Positions 35,983 to 44,277 of a stretch of 64,000 bases of DNA are shown here, piece by piece (within the stretch, counting starts at the first letter, position 1; each line of letters opens with the position of its first letter). Location: NCBI GenBank assembly GCA_944381115.1, contig CALWJV010000005.1, positions 23,816 to 87,815 of the forward strand, in the 5' to 3' direction. Source of the stretch: an uncultured Clostridia bacterium. GTDB taxonomy: Bacteria; Bacillota; Clostridia; Oscillospirales; CAG-272. The translations under genes and the position numbers were made by a program. Below the pieces are notes generated by a model, which was not told where the DNA came from, did not search any database, and saw only the letters and a program-made list of their open reading frames with translations.

Positions 35983-38133
35983 TTAATCGGTGTTCATTTG
36001 TCTTGTGTAAACCTTTTCTCCCGGTTTTTTAAGAAGTAAATTATATCTGCTTACTCCACATTCTGCCTCTAAAATAATTGAAAACTTCTGTGTCTTTGTC
36101 ACCGGAAGTTTAACATAAACAGTGTGCCCTCTTTTATTTTCGTTTGCTTTGACCACACCGGTCTTCCATTCCATAATAAACTGCTTTTCTCCGTCTATTT
36201 CCATATATACGTTTACTGTATCGCAAACATCATTCGGACTATCATTAAGCAACCATATTTCCGCTGTAAAATTCTCTCCCCCGGTGTAGTCAAACTTCTT
36301 TATCCTTGCACTTGGCATAACAGGACGCAATGCACTCTGTACCGCATAATATGAAGGCTTAGGATTTGACGGATAACTTAAAAGTGTATTTCCGGCAGCA
36401 GTAATCCATGGTTCATTATAGCACCAGTTTACCGTCATGGAACATTTAGGTTTTTGCCGCCTTCCCTCTTCAAATACCGCTTTATATCCCTCACACTGCA
36501 ACCAGTGACTGTTCTCAATATAATCATCGAAAGTGTTTTGTTTACCAAAAATTTTATCCATTACATCAAAACAAAACCATCTGTTCGCACCCCAAGCATT
36601 AAATCCGTGATGAAGATTCCACACCGTGTTATCCTTTGAAGGGATCTTTTCAAGTTCTTTTTTCGGTACGATTTTTTCAAGGTACTTTTTTTCCGTTATA
36701 CACGGCACCCCGAATTCAGAATATGCAGTACAAGAAGAAGATTGGAAAATATCAAAAACACTTTTATTTGTGTCATTATCATAAAAAACATAATGTCCGT
36801 GTCCCATTCCCATAACCGGGGATGTCATCAAAAACGGGATCTCTTTATTATATTCGTAGCAAAGTTTATTAAGTAAACGAAGAGCATATGACTGATCTGT
36901 CATTCCTGACCAGGAATTGAAAAGTTCATTTCCCCCGCACCAAAGGCTTAAAGATACATGGAGACGAAGCCGGTTTATTATCGCTGATGCCTCTTGTTCT
37001 AAAACGCTAAGATATTCCGGTGTACCTATATAATTATTACAGGCAAGCGGAAATTCCTGCCATACCATAAGACCAAGTTCATCACAAAGGTCAAAAAATG
37101 GCTCTTTATCAATTATTGCTCCTCCCCAACAGCGAAGTATATTCATATTTGCTTCTTTTGCTAAAACCAATTGTGGCTCGTAGGTCTTTTTTGTTATGGT
37201 TCCGGTAAAAATTTCAGGATTTACCCAGTTTGTTCCTTTGGCAAAAATTTTTCTGCCGTTAAGACATATTGTAATCGGAGGGTTTGCTCTGCTTTTTGGA
37301 AAATCTCCGACATTCCATGCATCCGGTCCGTTCATTTCAAGAGTTAATTTTTTAAATCCTATTCTGCCCGTTTTTTCGTCTGTTTTACTTGTTACTTTGT
37401 ATGTATAAAGATACGCGTCTCCCTGACCGTTACACCACCAAAGCCTTACATTATCAACAGTAAATTTTTTTTCAACTCCGCTATATACAGTATTTCCTTC
37501 CATATCAAAAAGAGATATCTGTGTGTCGCCTTTACAATCTATCTCAAATTCTACCTCCGCTTTTCTTAAATCTGCGGACATTTCGTACTTATGACTTACG
37601 GAAATTATACTGTTAATGTTCCTTGTCTCAATATATGTTTCATTCCAAAGACCGCTGACTAAAAGGCGGGGATGCCAGTCCCAACCGTATTCAACAGCGG
37701 GCTTACAACTTTGGTCTGCCTGGTCACGACACTCAGCAGCACCTGCCCTTTTCGGGTGCGGGTATATATATATTTCTAATTCGTTTCCGTTTTTCAGTTC
37801 ATCGGTAATGTCGGTCTGCACCTTTGTAAACATACCGATATGATTTAAAATAACATTTTTATTGAGTATCACATCGTACTCATACTCTATTCCTTCAGTA
37901 ACGAAAAAAACGCTCTCTCCTTCTTCTGCTTTTACGTTTATCTCCGTTTTATATTTCCAGGCACAGTTTTCAACATCTCTGAATTTTTCGCAGGTATCCA
38001 TCCAGTTTACATCGGGAAAATTATGGCGTCTTGCGTAATCAAGTTGAATGTTACCTGGGACATTTACCGGAAAATAATCTTCCTCTTTTCCGTCTTTTAA
38101 GCATACTCCTTGCCATTTTTGATAAAATTTCAT
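35983..38133 (-). CDS. Glycoside hydrolase family 2, beta-mannosidase-like
   Basis: This 716-residue enzyme has the GH2 order: an N-terminal jelly-roll sugar-binding domain (about 1-150, with YGWDWHPRLLVSGLW), an immunoglobulin-like domain (about 160-260), a TIM barrel (about 265-600) with ILRCWGGAIID and MVWQEFPLACNNY, and a C-terminal beta domain. The acid/base is E403 in CGGNELFN, and the nucleophile is probably E473 in AYSEFGVPC. WCYNEPW (about 560) is typical of beta-mannosidases. No signal peptide, so it should cleave imported manno-oligosaccharides or N-glycan fragments. It is 27 bases downstream of pepD. It is shorter than typical family members (about 820). Confidence 0.9.
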   Translation of the reverse strand: MKFYQKWQGVCLKDGKEEDYFPVNVPGNIQLDYARRHNFPDVNWMDTCEKFRDVENCAWKYKTEINVKAEEGESVFFVTEGIEYEYDVILNKNVILNHIGMFTKVQTDITDELKNGNELEIYIYPHPKRAGAAECRDQADQSCKPAVEYGWDWHPRLLVSGLWNETYIETRNINSIISVSHKYEMSADLRKAEVEFEIDCKGDTQISLFDMEGNTVYSGVEKKFTVDNVRLWWCNGQGDAYLYTYKVTSKTDEKTGRIGFKKLTLEMNGPDAWNVGDFPKSRANPPITICLNGRKIFAKGTNWVNPEIFTGTITKKTYEPQLVLAKEANMNILRCWGGAIIDKEPFFDLCDELGLMVWQEFPLACNNYIGTPEYLSVLEQEASAIINRLRLHVSLSLWCGGNELFNSWSGMTDQSYALRLLNKLCYEYNKEIPFLMTSPVMGMGHGHYVFYDNDTNKSVFDIFQSSSCTAYSEFGVPCITEKKYLEKIVPKKELEKIPSKDNTVWNLHHGFNAWGANRWFCFDVMDKIFGKQNTFDDYIENSHWLQCEGYKAVFEEGRRQKPKCSMTVNWCYNEPWITAAGNTLLSYPSNPKPSYYAVQSALRPVMPSARIKKFDYTGGENFTAEIWLLNDSPNDVCDTVNVYMEIDGEKQFIMEWKTGVVKANENKRGHTVYVKLPVTKTQKFSIILEAECGVSRYNLLLKKPGEKVYTRQMNTD

Positions 38134-38160
38134 ACCCTTCTCCCTTTCATAGTTAAAAAA

Positions 38161-39738
38161 TCATCTCTGATTTTTATTTTTTTCTGTTTTCCTTTTTCCG
38201 CAAATCATGTACTTGACTGTTTCATAAAGTCGTACAAATGATAATATTTCCATTCTTTCTCTCGGAGTGTGTATAAATTCGCAATTAGGTCCTATTGAAA
38301 TTATTTCAGGTACAATTCCTTTTTCCTTCATTTTTTCGAAAATAATCCCACATTCAAGACCTGCATGTACCCTCGAAAAAATCACCTTTTTCCCATAAAG
38401 GTCCGAAACCGCGTTTGCATATAATTTTTGTATGCTCTCTCCTTGTTTTGACTCCCAACCCGGGTAACGGTCTTTTATCTCTATTTCTCCTCCGCACAGG
38501 TGTAAAAGCCTTTCTATTTGTAATAATATCCTTTCCGAATAAAAAGGAATGCCCGATCTGATAAGATAACTTAACTCCAACGTTTTTTCTCCGGAATAAA
38601 CTATCCCGAGATTTACAGATCCTGCTATATCCATTCTTTGTACACTTGTAATTTCTGAATCGGCACAACTTTTTTCATATCTGTCCGTAACACCTTGTGG
38701 CGTTACCGAAAGCACTGAAATACATACTGAACTACTCTTAAGCGAAAGCATTCCTCTGCACGTTATTTTATAAAACTCTTGTTCGCTAAACGCGTTTTCT
38801 TCCTTTTCTTGAGTGCTACCTAAGGTTCGGAATCTGACTGAAAAATGTTTTTTATCCTCTTTACATAAAACAGTCAGAATGTCATTTTTTATTCCGTTCA
38901 TTGCCTCTTTTGCCTTTTTTGCTTCTGTACTGTCTACAAATGCTATTATCGCTTTTGCATAATTGGGTATTACATTATCGCGTCCGCCGCCATTGATTTC
39001 AACTATATGAAAAGGGAATATTTTATATAATTTGTCTAATATAAATGCAATCAACTTTACCGCACTGCTTCTGCCAAGGTCAATATCTATACCACTGTGA
39101 CCTCCGGCAAGACCACTTACTTCAATACTGCATATTTTTCCTGCAGTCTTTACTCTTTGGATCGGTATTATTGCTTTTACATGTATACCTCCTGCACATC
39201 CCATGCATGCATTAAACTCTTCTTCGCTGTCAAGATTAATTATATGATGCGACTTAATCTCTGAATAATCAAAACCAAATGCTCCATACATTCCTGTTTC
39301 TTCTGAAGACGTAAAAAGATACTCTGTTTCAGGAGTTTCGAGTCCGGTATCGTCAAGCAGTGCAAGCATTAAAGCCACTCCTGCACCATCGTCCGCTCCC
39401 AGTGTGGTCCCGTCTGCATAAATATATCTGTCATCACTCAGAATATCAATCCCCTCATTTAAAAAATCATGTTCTTTTCCCTCAACGCTTTGGCATACCA
39501 TATCTGTATGTGCCTGCAAAAGTATTCCCGGCAGATTTTCAAATCTGCATGATGCTTTTTTTCTCACAAAAACATTGTTGAATTTATCTCTTTTACAATA
39601 TAAATTGCGTTTCTTTGCAAATTTTTCAATGTAATCCGCAATCCCCTTTTCGTTGCCCGATTCTCTGGGTATTTTTGAAATTTCTTCAAAAAAACGAAAA
39701 AGAGAGGAAGGTATACAATTTTTTAAATTATTTTCCAT
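38161..39738 (-). CDS. pepD: Aminoacyl-histidine dipeptidase PepD (M20 family)
   Basis: This 525-residue metallopeptidase cleaves Xaa-His dipeptides such as carnosine and other small peptides. Zinc-site motifs in order are LLQAHTDMVCQ (about 72-82), DGTTLGADDGAGVAL (about 108-122), SSEETGMYGAFG (about 142) and the C-terminal HAGLECGIIFEK. A lid/dimerisation domain lies between (about 200-390) with GLAGGHSGIDI. The length matches PepD. The SD is GGTGAG. It probably shares a transcript with mnmA upstream and GH2 downstream. Confidence 0.93.
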   Translation of the reverse strand: MENNLKNCIPSSLFRFFEEISKIPRESGNEKGIADYIEKFAKKRNLYCKRDKFNNVFVRKKASCRFENLPGILLQAHTDMVCQSVEGKEHDFLNEGIDILSDDRYIYADGTTLGADDGAGVALMLALLDDTGLETPETEYLFTSSEETGMYGAFGFDYSEIKSHHIINLDSEEEFNACMGCAGGIHVKAIIPIQRVKTAGKICSIEVSGLAGGHSGIDIDLGRSSAVKLIAFILDKLYKIFPFHIVEINGGGRDNVIPNYAKAIIAFVDSTEAKKAKEAMNGIKNDILTVLCKEDKKHFSVRFRTLGSTQEKEENAFSEQEFYKITCRGMLSLKSSSVCISVLSVTPQGVTDRYEKSCADSEITSVQRMDIAGSVNLGIVYSGEKTLELSYLIRSGIPFYSERILLQIERLLHLCGGEIEIKDRYPGWESKQGESIQKLYANAVSDLYGKKVIFSRVHAGLECGIIFEKMKEKGIVPEIISIGPNCEFIHTPRERMEILSFVRLYETVKYMICGKRKTEKNKNQR

Positions 39739-39776
39739 AAACTTTTACTCACCGTGTTTTTCCTTTCTTCACAGGA

Positions 39777-40805
39777 TCAGTTTTCGAACGCTTTATTAAT
39801 TACACCTCCGCAAAGTATCCTTCCGTCTCTGTACATAACAGCACTTTGTCCGGGTGTTACTGCCTTTACAGGAGCGTTAAAATCCAGTCTCGATTTTTCT
39901 CCGCTTATCGTCAAAACCGAAGGCACCGGAACGGCGGTATAACGTATTTTTACATCAACTTCGTACCTTCCGTCTTTTTTTTCCATAAGTTGATAATTCA
40001 TATCTGTAAGCTCTGCCGATACAAAACCGTTTGCGCATGCATTTTTCAATGTTACCGTGTTATTTTCGGAATCTATATTTGAAACAAACATGCGTTCCCC
40101 AAGCGCAATTCCCAATCCCTTGCGCTGTCCTACTGTATAGTTTATTATACCTTTATGTCGTCCGAGAATTTTTCCGTTTACATCAATAAAATCCCCCTCC
40201 GGAAATGCTCCCAGACGGCTTTTCACAAACTGTGCATAACCGCCGTTCGGAAGAAAACATATATCCTGACTTTCCGATTTTCCGGCAGATTCAATACCGA
40301 GTTTTCCCGCCTTATTCCTTACATCTTCTTTTATTCTGTCTCCAAGCGGAAAAACAAGTTTTTTTATCTGTTCCTGAGTAAGTTTCCAAAGCATATAACT
40401 CTGATTTTTTTTTGTATCCGCTCCGTCAGCAATAAAATATCTGCCTTTTTCCTCTCCGGTACGGGCATAGTGCCCTGTTGCGACGAGGTCAAAACCGTTT
40501 GATTCAGCATATTTTATCAGTTCTTCTATTTTTACGCTTCTGTTACAAACGGTACACGGATTTGGTGTTCTTCCACTTGAATATTCATTTATAAAGTAAG
40601 ATACGACTTTTTCCTCAAATACTGCACTACAATCTATTATGTGCAACTTAATTCCCGCTTTTTCAGATGCTTTTCTGGCTCCGTCTATATCAGTAAAACC
40701 ATGCATTTTAAGCACCGCGCCTTCTACTGTATACCCTTCCGCTTTTAGGATTTCAGCAGAATAGGAACTGTCCAGTCCACCACTTACACCTAATAATATT
40801 CTCAT
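39777..40805 (-). CDS. mnmA: tRNA-specific 2-thiouridylase MnmA
   Basis: MnmA adds sulfur to U34 of Lys, Glu and Gln tRNAs. The protein has the PP-loop SGGLDSS (8-14), the first catalytic Cys in NPCTVCN (about 96-102), ATGHYAR, YMLWKL and the second Cys in SQDICFLP (about 195). The frame is open to 40916 (TTG), but the upstream part is not family-like, so I start at ATG 40805 (342 residues); the SD there (AGGTAG) is distant, so the start is uncertain. A cysteine desulfurase partner is not in the window. Confidence 0.95.
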   Translation of the reverse strand: MRILLGVSGGLDSSYSAEILKAEGYTVEGAVLKMHGFTDIDGARKASEKAGIKLHIIDCSAVFEEKVVSYFINEYSSGRTPNPCTVCNRSVKIEELIKYAESNGFDLVATGHYARTGEEKGRYFIADGADTKKNQSYMLWKLTQEQIKKLVFPLGDRIKEDVRNKAGKLGIESAGKSESQDICFLPNGGYAQFVKSRLGAFPEGDFIDVNGKILGRHKGIINYTVGQRKGLGIALGERMFVSNIDSENNTVTLKNACANGFVSAELTDMNYQLMEKKDGRYEVDVKIRYTAVPVPSVLTISGEKSRLDFNAPVKAVTPGQSAVMYRDGRILCGGVINKAFEN

Positions 40806-40952
40806 ATTTGTAGTATCTACCTGCTTTTTTTCAAAAATTTTTCTGCGACTGATTTTTGAGGTGTTTCCCCGCTTGCTACACTTTTTTACATATGATAAAA
40901 TTTTTGTACTATTCAATTGTTCCTTATATTGCTTGCAGATTCAGTTTATTTT

Positions 40953-41396
40953 TTATGAAAGAAAATTATTTTTATAATAATCAACCGCAAGAATATCGCA
41001 TCTTTCATTATACGGATGACCGGCATGTCCTTTTACCCAGACAAACTCTACCGAATGAATTTCTAAAAGAGATAAGAGTCTGTCCCAAAGTTCGGTGTTC
41101 ATGGCAGGTTTTCCGTCGCTCTTTTTCCAACCTTTTGCCTTCCATGCTTTTGCCCACCCTTTTATAATTCCGTCACTTACATATTTCGAATCTGTGGTTA
41201 AAGTAACCGAACACGGCTCCTTCAGAGTTTCAAGAGCGGTAATTACCGCCAAAAGTTCCATTCTGTTATTGGTTGTCTGTTTTTCGCCACCAAAAATCTC
41301 TTTTTCTTTGCCATTATATACAAGTATCGCCCCGTATCCACCGGGACCCGGATTTCCGCTGCACGCTCCGTCAGTATAAATTTCCACATGCTTCAT
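40953..41396 (-). CDS. rnhA: Ribonuclease HI
   Basis: This 147-residue nuclease degrades the RNA strand of RNA-DNA hybrids. The four carboxylates are present: D9 in [15 protein letters not shown], Glu in [12 protein letters not shown] (about 47), Asp in [11 protein letters not shown] (about 68) and Asp in RCDILA (near 135), with [11 protein letters not shown] supplying the conserved His. The SD is GGAG and a promoter lies 130 bases upstream. Confidence 0.97.
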   Translation of the reverse strand: MKHVEIYTDGACSGNPGPGGYGAILVYNGKEKEIFGGEKQTTNNRMELLAVITALETLKEPCSVTLTTDSKYVSDGIIKGWAKAWKAKGWKKSDGKPAMNTELWDRLLSLLEIHSVEFVWVKGHAGHPYNERCDILAVDYYKNNFLS

Positions 41397-41525
41397 AAAA
41401 ATCTCCGCTCTACGGTTATAACGCTTAATTATCGTTTTCCCGATTTATTAACAGCGAAAAAGTTATTACTTACCGCTTTTTTATTATTTTATGACATACT
41501 TAAAAAGTATTAATAATTATTACTT

Positions 41526-41554
41526 ATTATAGCACTTATCTTTTAAAATAGCAA
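41526..41554 (-). promoter_or_regulatory. Promoter for the rnhA transcript
   Basis: On the minus strand TTGCTA (41554-41549) and TATAAT (41531-41526) have a 17-base spacer. Confidence 0.75.
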
Positions 41555-41584
41555 TAGCCAATTTAAAAATTTTATTCTACGTAC

Positions 41585-41613
41585 TTGATTTAGAAAATAA
41601 AAAATGTTATAAT
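41585..41613 (+). promoter_or_regulatory. Promoter for the gene at 41651
   Basis: TTGATT (41585-41590) and TATAAT (41608-41613) have a 17-base spacer. The divergent rnhA promoter ends 30 bases away. Confidence 0.8.
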
Positions 41614-41650
41614 TAAAATATAAAATAATTTTTTGAGATCGGAGAACTCT

Positions 41651-42214
41651 ATGGATTTTTTATGTGAACATGTTGTTGAAAGAAAAAAGACCGGTCTTTA
41701 CCGGTATAAATCCATTGCCATTGCCTCTTTATTTGTCATAATACCTGCAATAATCATTGTCGTATGCATGGCAATAGGAAGTATATCAAAAGATCTCTTA
41801 TTTCTAAGAGGGAGCGTTTTTTTAATTCCCCTTTTTGCCTTTATTGCCGTTAAATTCGGACCGATCGCGACCGCTTACGGAACCGTTGCATATGAGTATT
41901 CTGTGATGTCAGGAGAAATGAGCTTTGCGAAAATTTACGGTGACCGGTTCCGCCGTGACTGGTTCACATTCAAACTTTCAGATGCTGAAAAAATTGCACC
42001 GTACAACTATATATATCAGGATAGCGCAGATAAAGATCATTTTGCCGCAACGTATAAAGCAATATCATCTTTTGATGCCACAAATATATACTTTTGCATA
42101 TTTAAAAATAACAAAAACGAGCGCTGTATTGTTTATTTCGAACCAATTAAAAAAAGTCTTAAAATGATAAAGACATATTTTCCCGCTACAGTTATGACAA
42201 ACGTCCCTGACTGA
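41651..42214 (+). CDS. Two-TM membrane protein of unknown function
   Basis: Starting at ATG 41651 (SD GGAGA, 5 bases away) gives 187 residues. A short cytoplasmic start (MDFLCEHVVERKKTG) leads to two hydrophobic segments (about 19-43 and 48-70). A soluble domain of about 110 residues follows, beginning YEYSVMSGEMSFAKIYGDRFRRDWF, with strand-rich pattern. The layout matches the protein at 4172, whose post-membrane region also begins YxYxxxxxx. Similarity to the DUF6106 family is my recollection, not a match I could test. No function is known. Confidence 0.75.
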   Translation: MDFLCEHVVERKKTGLYRYKSIAIASLFVIIPAIIIVVCMAIGSISKDLLFLRGSVFLIPLFAFIAVKFGPIATAYGTVAYEYSVMSGEMSFAKIYGDRFRRDWFTFKLSDAEKIAPYNYIYQDSADKDHFAATYKAISSFDATNIYFCIFKNNKNERCIVYFEPIKKSLKMIKTYFPATVMTNVPD

Positions 42215-42403
42215 CCCGTTTATATTCACCCGAAAATAAACATAATTTATTAAAACCGAAGCTGTGCTCTGGTAAGCCCGTACTGTATCAGTAAATTTGA
42301 TTATTAAAGCCTAAGATATTTTTTTGATATTTTACACTCAAGTATAAAATCTCCGCTTCCGTCATAAATATTTATAAAATATTTATTTTCGGGAGCGATT
42401 TTA

Positions 42404-42979
42404 ATGAAAAGAAGATTTGTATTCATCTTACTTGTTTTATCACTGTTTTTATTTGTTTTCGCAGCTTACGGTTGCCGGAAAAATACGCTTTCTTCTAATC
42501 CGTTTGACGTTTTTTCAAACAATTTTTCCGCAAAAATTTCTGTGGAAATAAATGGAAACGCCTCTGTATGTTTATACGAAAAAACAGAGACCGGATCAAA
42601 TATTTCCTTTGTCTCTCCGGATGTGATACGCGGATACATATTTACCGTAAACGGCGAAGAAACCATACTAAAAAGCGGCAATGTTTCAATTATTGCAGGT
42701 CAAAAAATCTCTACATTACCAAGACTTTTGGATGAGGTATTCTCAGAGCAAAAGGATCGCATAACCGAAATAAAAACCGAAAAAAATGACAATGGTGTAA
42801 TTACGGTAATAAATACTTTTGATTCAGTATATCATTTTAACGAAAACGGAATTCCGATATATGCAGAAGGTATAAAGGATAAAACTTCATTCAAAATAAA
42901 ATTTGACACATTTATTTCGGAAAAAGATGCGTCATCATTCGAGGACGGCACTTCTTCATACACAGAAAGCGGTGTTTGA
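42404..42979 (+). CDS. Putative lipoprotein abutting alanine racemase
   Basis: This 191-residue protein begins MKRRFVFILLVLSLFLFVF and has a lipobox-like AAYGC (about 20-24), so it should be a lipid-anchored surface protein. The rest is beta-rich with no Cys, and resembles no family I can name; the pattern of VNGEETILKSGNVSIIAGQ and TVINTFDSVYHFNENGIPIYAEG is like LolA/LppX-type lipoprotein folds, but that is a weak impression. The SD is GGGAG. Its TGA is followed immediately by the alr ATG, implying translational coupling and perhaps a cell-envelope role. Confidence 0.8.
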   Translation: MKRRFVFILLVLSLFLFVFAAYGCRKNTLSSNPFDVFSNNFSAKISVEINGNASVCLYEKTETGSNISFVSPDVIRGYIFTVNGEETILKSGNVSIIAGQKISTLPRLLDEVFSEQKDRITEIKTEKNDNGVITVINTFDSVYHFNENGIPIYAEGIKDKTSFKIKFDTFISEKDASSFEDGTSSYTESGV

Positions 42980-44251
42980 ATGTACGTTATCAACGATATG
43001 GACGCACTTGCTGACAATGCGTCGGTTTTAAAATCGGCTCTCGGGGACTTTTACGCCGTTATAAAGTGCAATGCATACGGTCACGGATCGGTTAACTGTG
43101 CAAAAACTCTGTATCAGGCAGGACAAAGACACTTTGCGGTTTTTTCTCTGCCGGAAGCATTACAGATACGTCCTTTTATCGGAAATTCCGAAATCCTTAT
43201 CCTAGGCAGAACCCCGAAAGAAGATTTAAAAACAGTGTCAGAAAACGGATTAGTTCAAACCGTTTTTTCCCGGGAGTACGTAAAAGAAATTTTATCTGTA
43301 ACAAACAAAATAAAACTTCATATTAAAATCGATACAGGTATGAACCGTTCGGGTTTTCCGACAGGAGTGCATGTTTTTTTTGACAGTAAAAAAGAAATTT
43401 CCGAAGGCGGGGTTATTTTACCGTTAGGGACAAATAAAGAAAACGGCTGTCTTTGTCGTCAAGATCCGGAAAATAAAAAATACCGCTCTGCGGGTCCTGT
43501 AGCGGAAAGAATATTTTCAGACATATCACCTCTTTCAGATAATATTTTGGGAATATATACGCACTTTCCTTGCGCAGACTCTCCGGACATTACCGACACT
43601 GAAAAAAGATTATCGTTATTTTTAAAAACGTCAAAAGAACTTGATCTTCTTCTCGGTAAAAGACTTATAAAACACTGCGCGGCTTCTGCTGCCGCTGCAC
43701 GGTTGCCGGAATCCCGGCTTGACCTTTGCCGTATAGGACTTATGCTTTACGGAGTAATTCCCGAAAATGTTTCCTTTCCCTTTGAAAGTTACAAATTTCA
43801 AACATGCTGTAAACCGATTTTAAAACCGGTAATGTCCCTTTACGGCAGAATAATCGATGTAAGGTATTTAAAAAAAGGCGAAACTGTTGGGTACGGATGT
43901 GTTTTTACATGTAAAAGAGACACCGTCATCGCAACAGTTGACGGCGGATACGCAAACGGTATAAAAAGAGTTTTAAGAGGAAGATTTTCTCCGCTTATAT
44001 CAGATAAAAAGGTCCCTGTTGCCGCTATTTGCATGGACAGGTGTATGCTTGACGTAACGGATCTTTTTACCGAAGGAAAGACCGTACGCCCCGGACAGAC
44101 CGTAACTTTTTTCGGCGATGGCTACCCTGTTAATGAAATGGCACGATCGGCGGGGACAATAAGTTATGAAATACTTACGTCAACAGGTAACGAAAACAGT
44201 TCAACGGGATATTCGCGTTTCCGGATACAGAAATCAGAAAATATTTATTAA
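42980..44251 (+). CDS. alr: Alanine racemase
   Basis: This PLP enzyme supplies D-alanine for peptidoglycan. The Schiff-base lysine is K29 in AVIKCNAYGHG, unusually with Cys in place of the common Ala after it. The N-terminus is short by about 10 residues compared with most family members. KIDTGMNRSGF (about 112), THFPCADSP, and the catalytic Tyr in VGYGCVFTCKRDTVIATVDGGYANG follow, with CMDRCMLDVTD in the C-terminal beta domain. A roughly 25-residue insertion (about 133-160) follows the RSGF motif. The total is 423 residues, larger than usual (about 370-390). Confidence 0.93.
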   Translation: MYVINDMDALADNASVLKSALGDFYAVIKCNAYGHGSVNCAKTLYQAGQRHFAVFSLPEALQIRPFIGNSEILILGRTPKEDLKTVSENGLVQTVFSREYVKEILSVTNKIKLHIKIDTGMNRSGFPTGVHVFFDSKKEISEGGVILPLGTNKENGCLCRQDPENKKYRSAGPVAERIFSDISPLSDNILGIYTHFPCADSPDITDTEKRLSLFLKTSKELDLLLGKRLIKHCAASAAAARLPESRLDLCRIGLMLYGVIPENVSFPFESYKFQTCCKPILKPVMSLYGRIIDVRYLKKGETVGYGCVFTCKRDTVIATVDGGYANGIKRVLRGRFSPLISDKKVPVAAICMDRCMLDVTDLFTEGKTVRPGQTVTFFGDGYPVNEMARSAGTISYEILTSTGNENSSTGYSRFRIQKSENIY

Positions 44252-44277
44252 ATAAAAAATACAGGTCGGGTAAAAAA

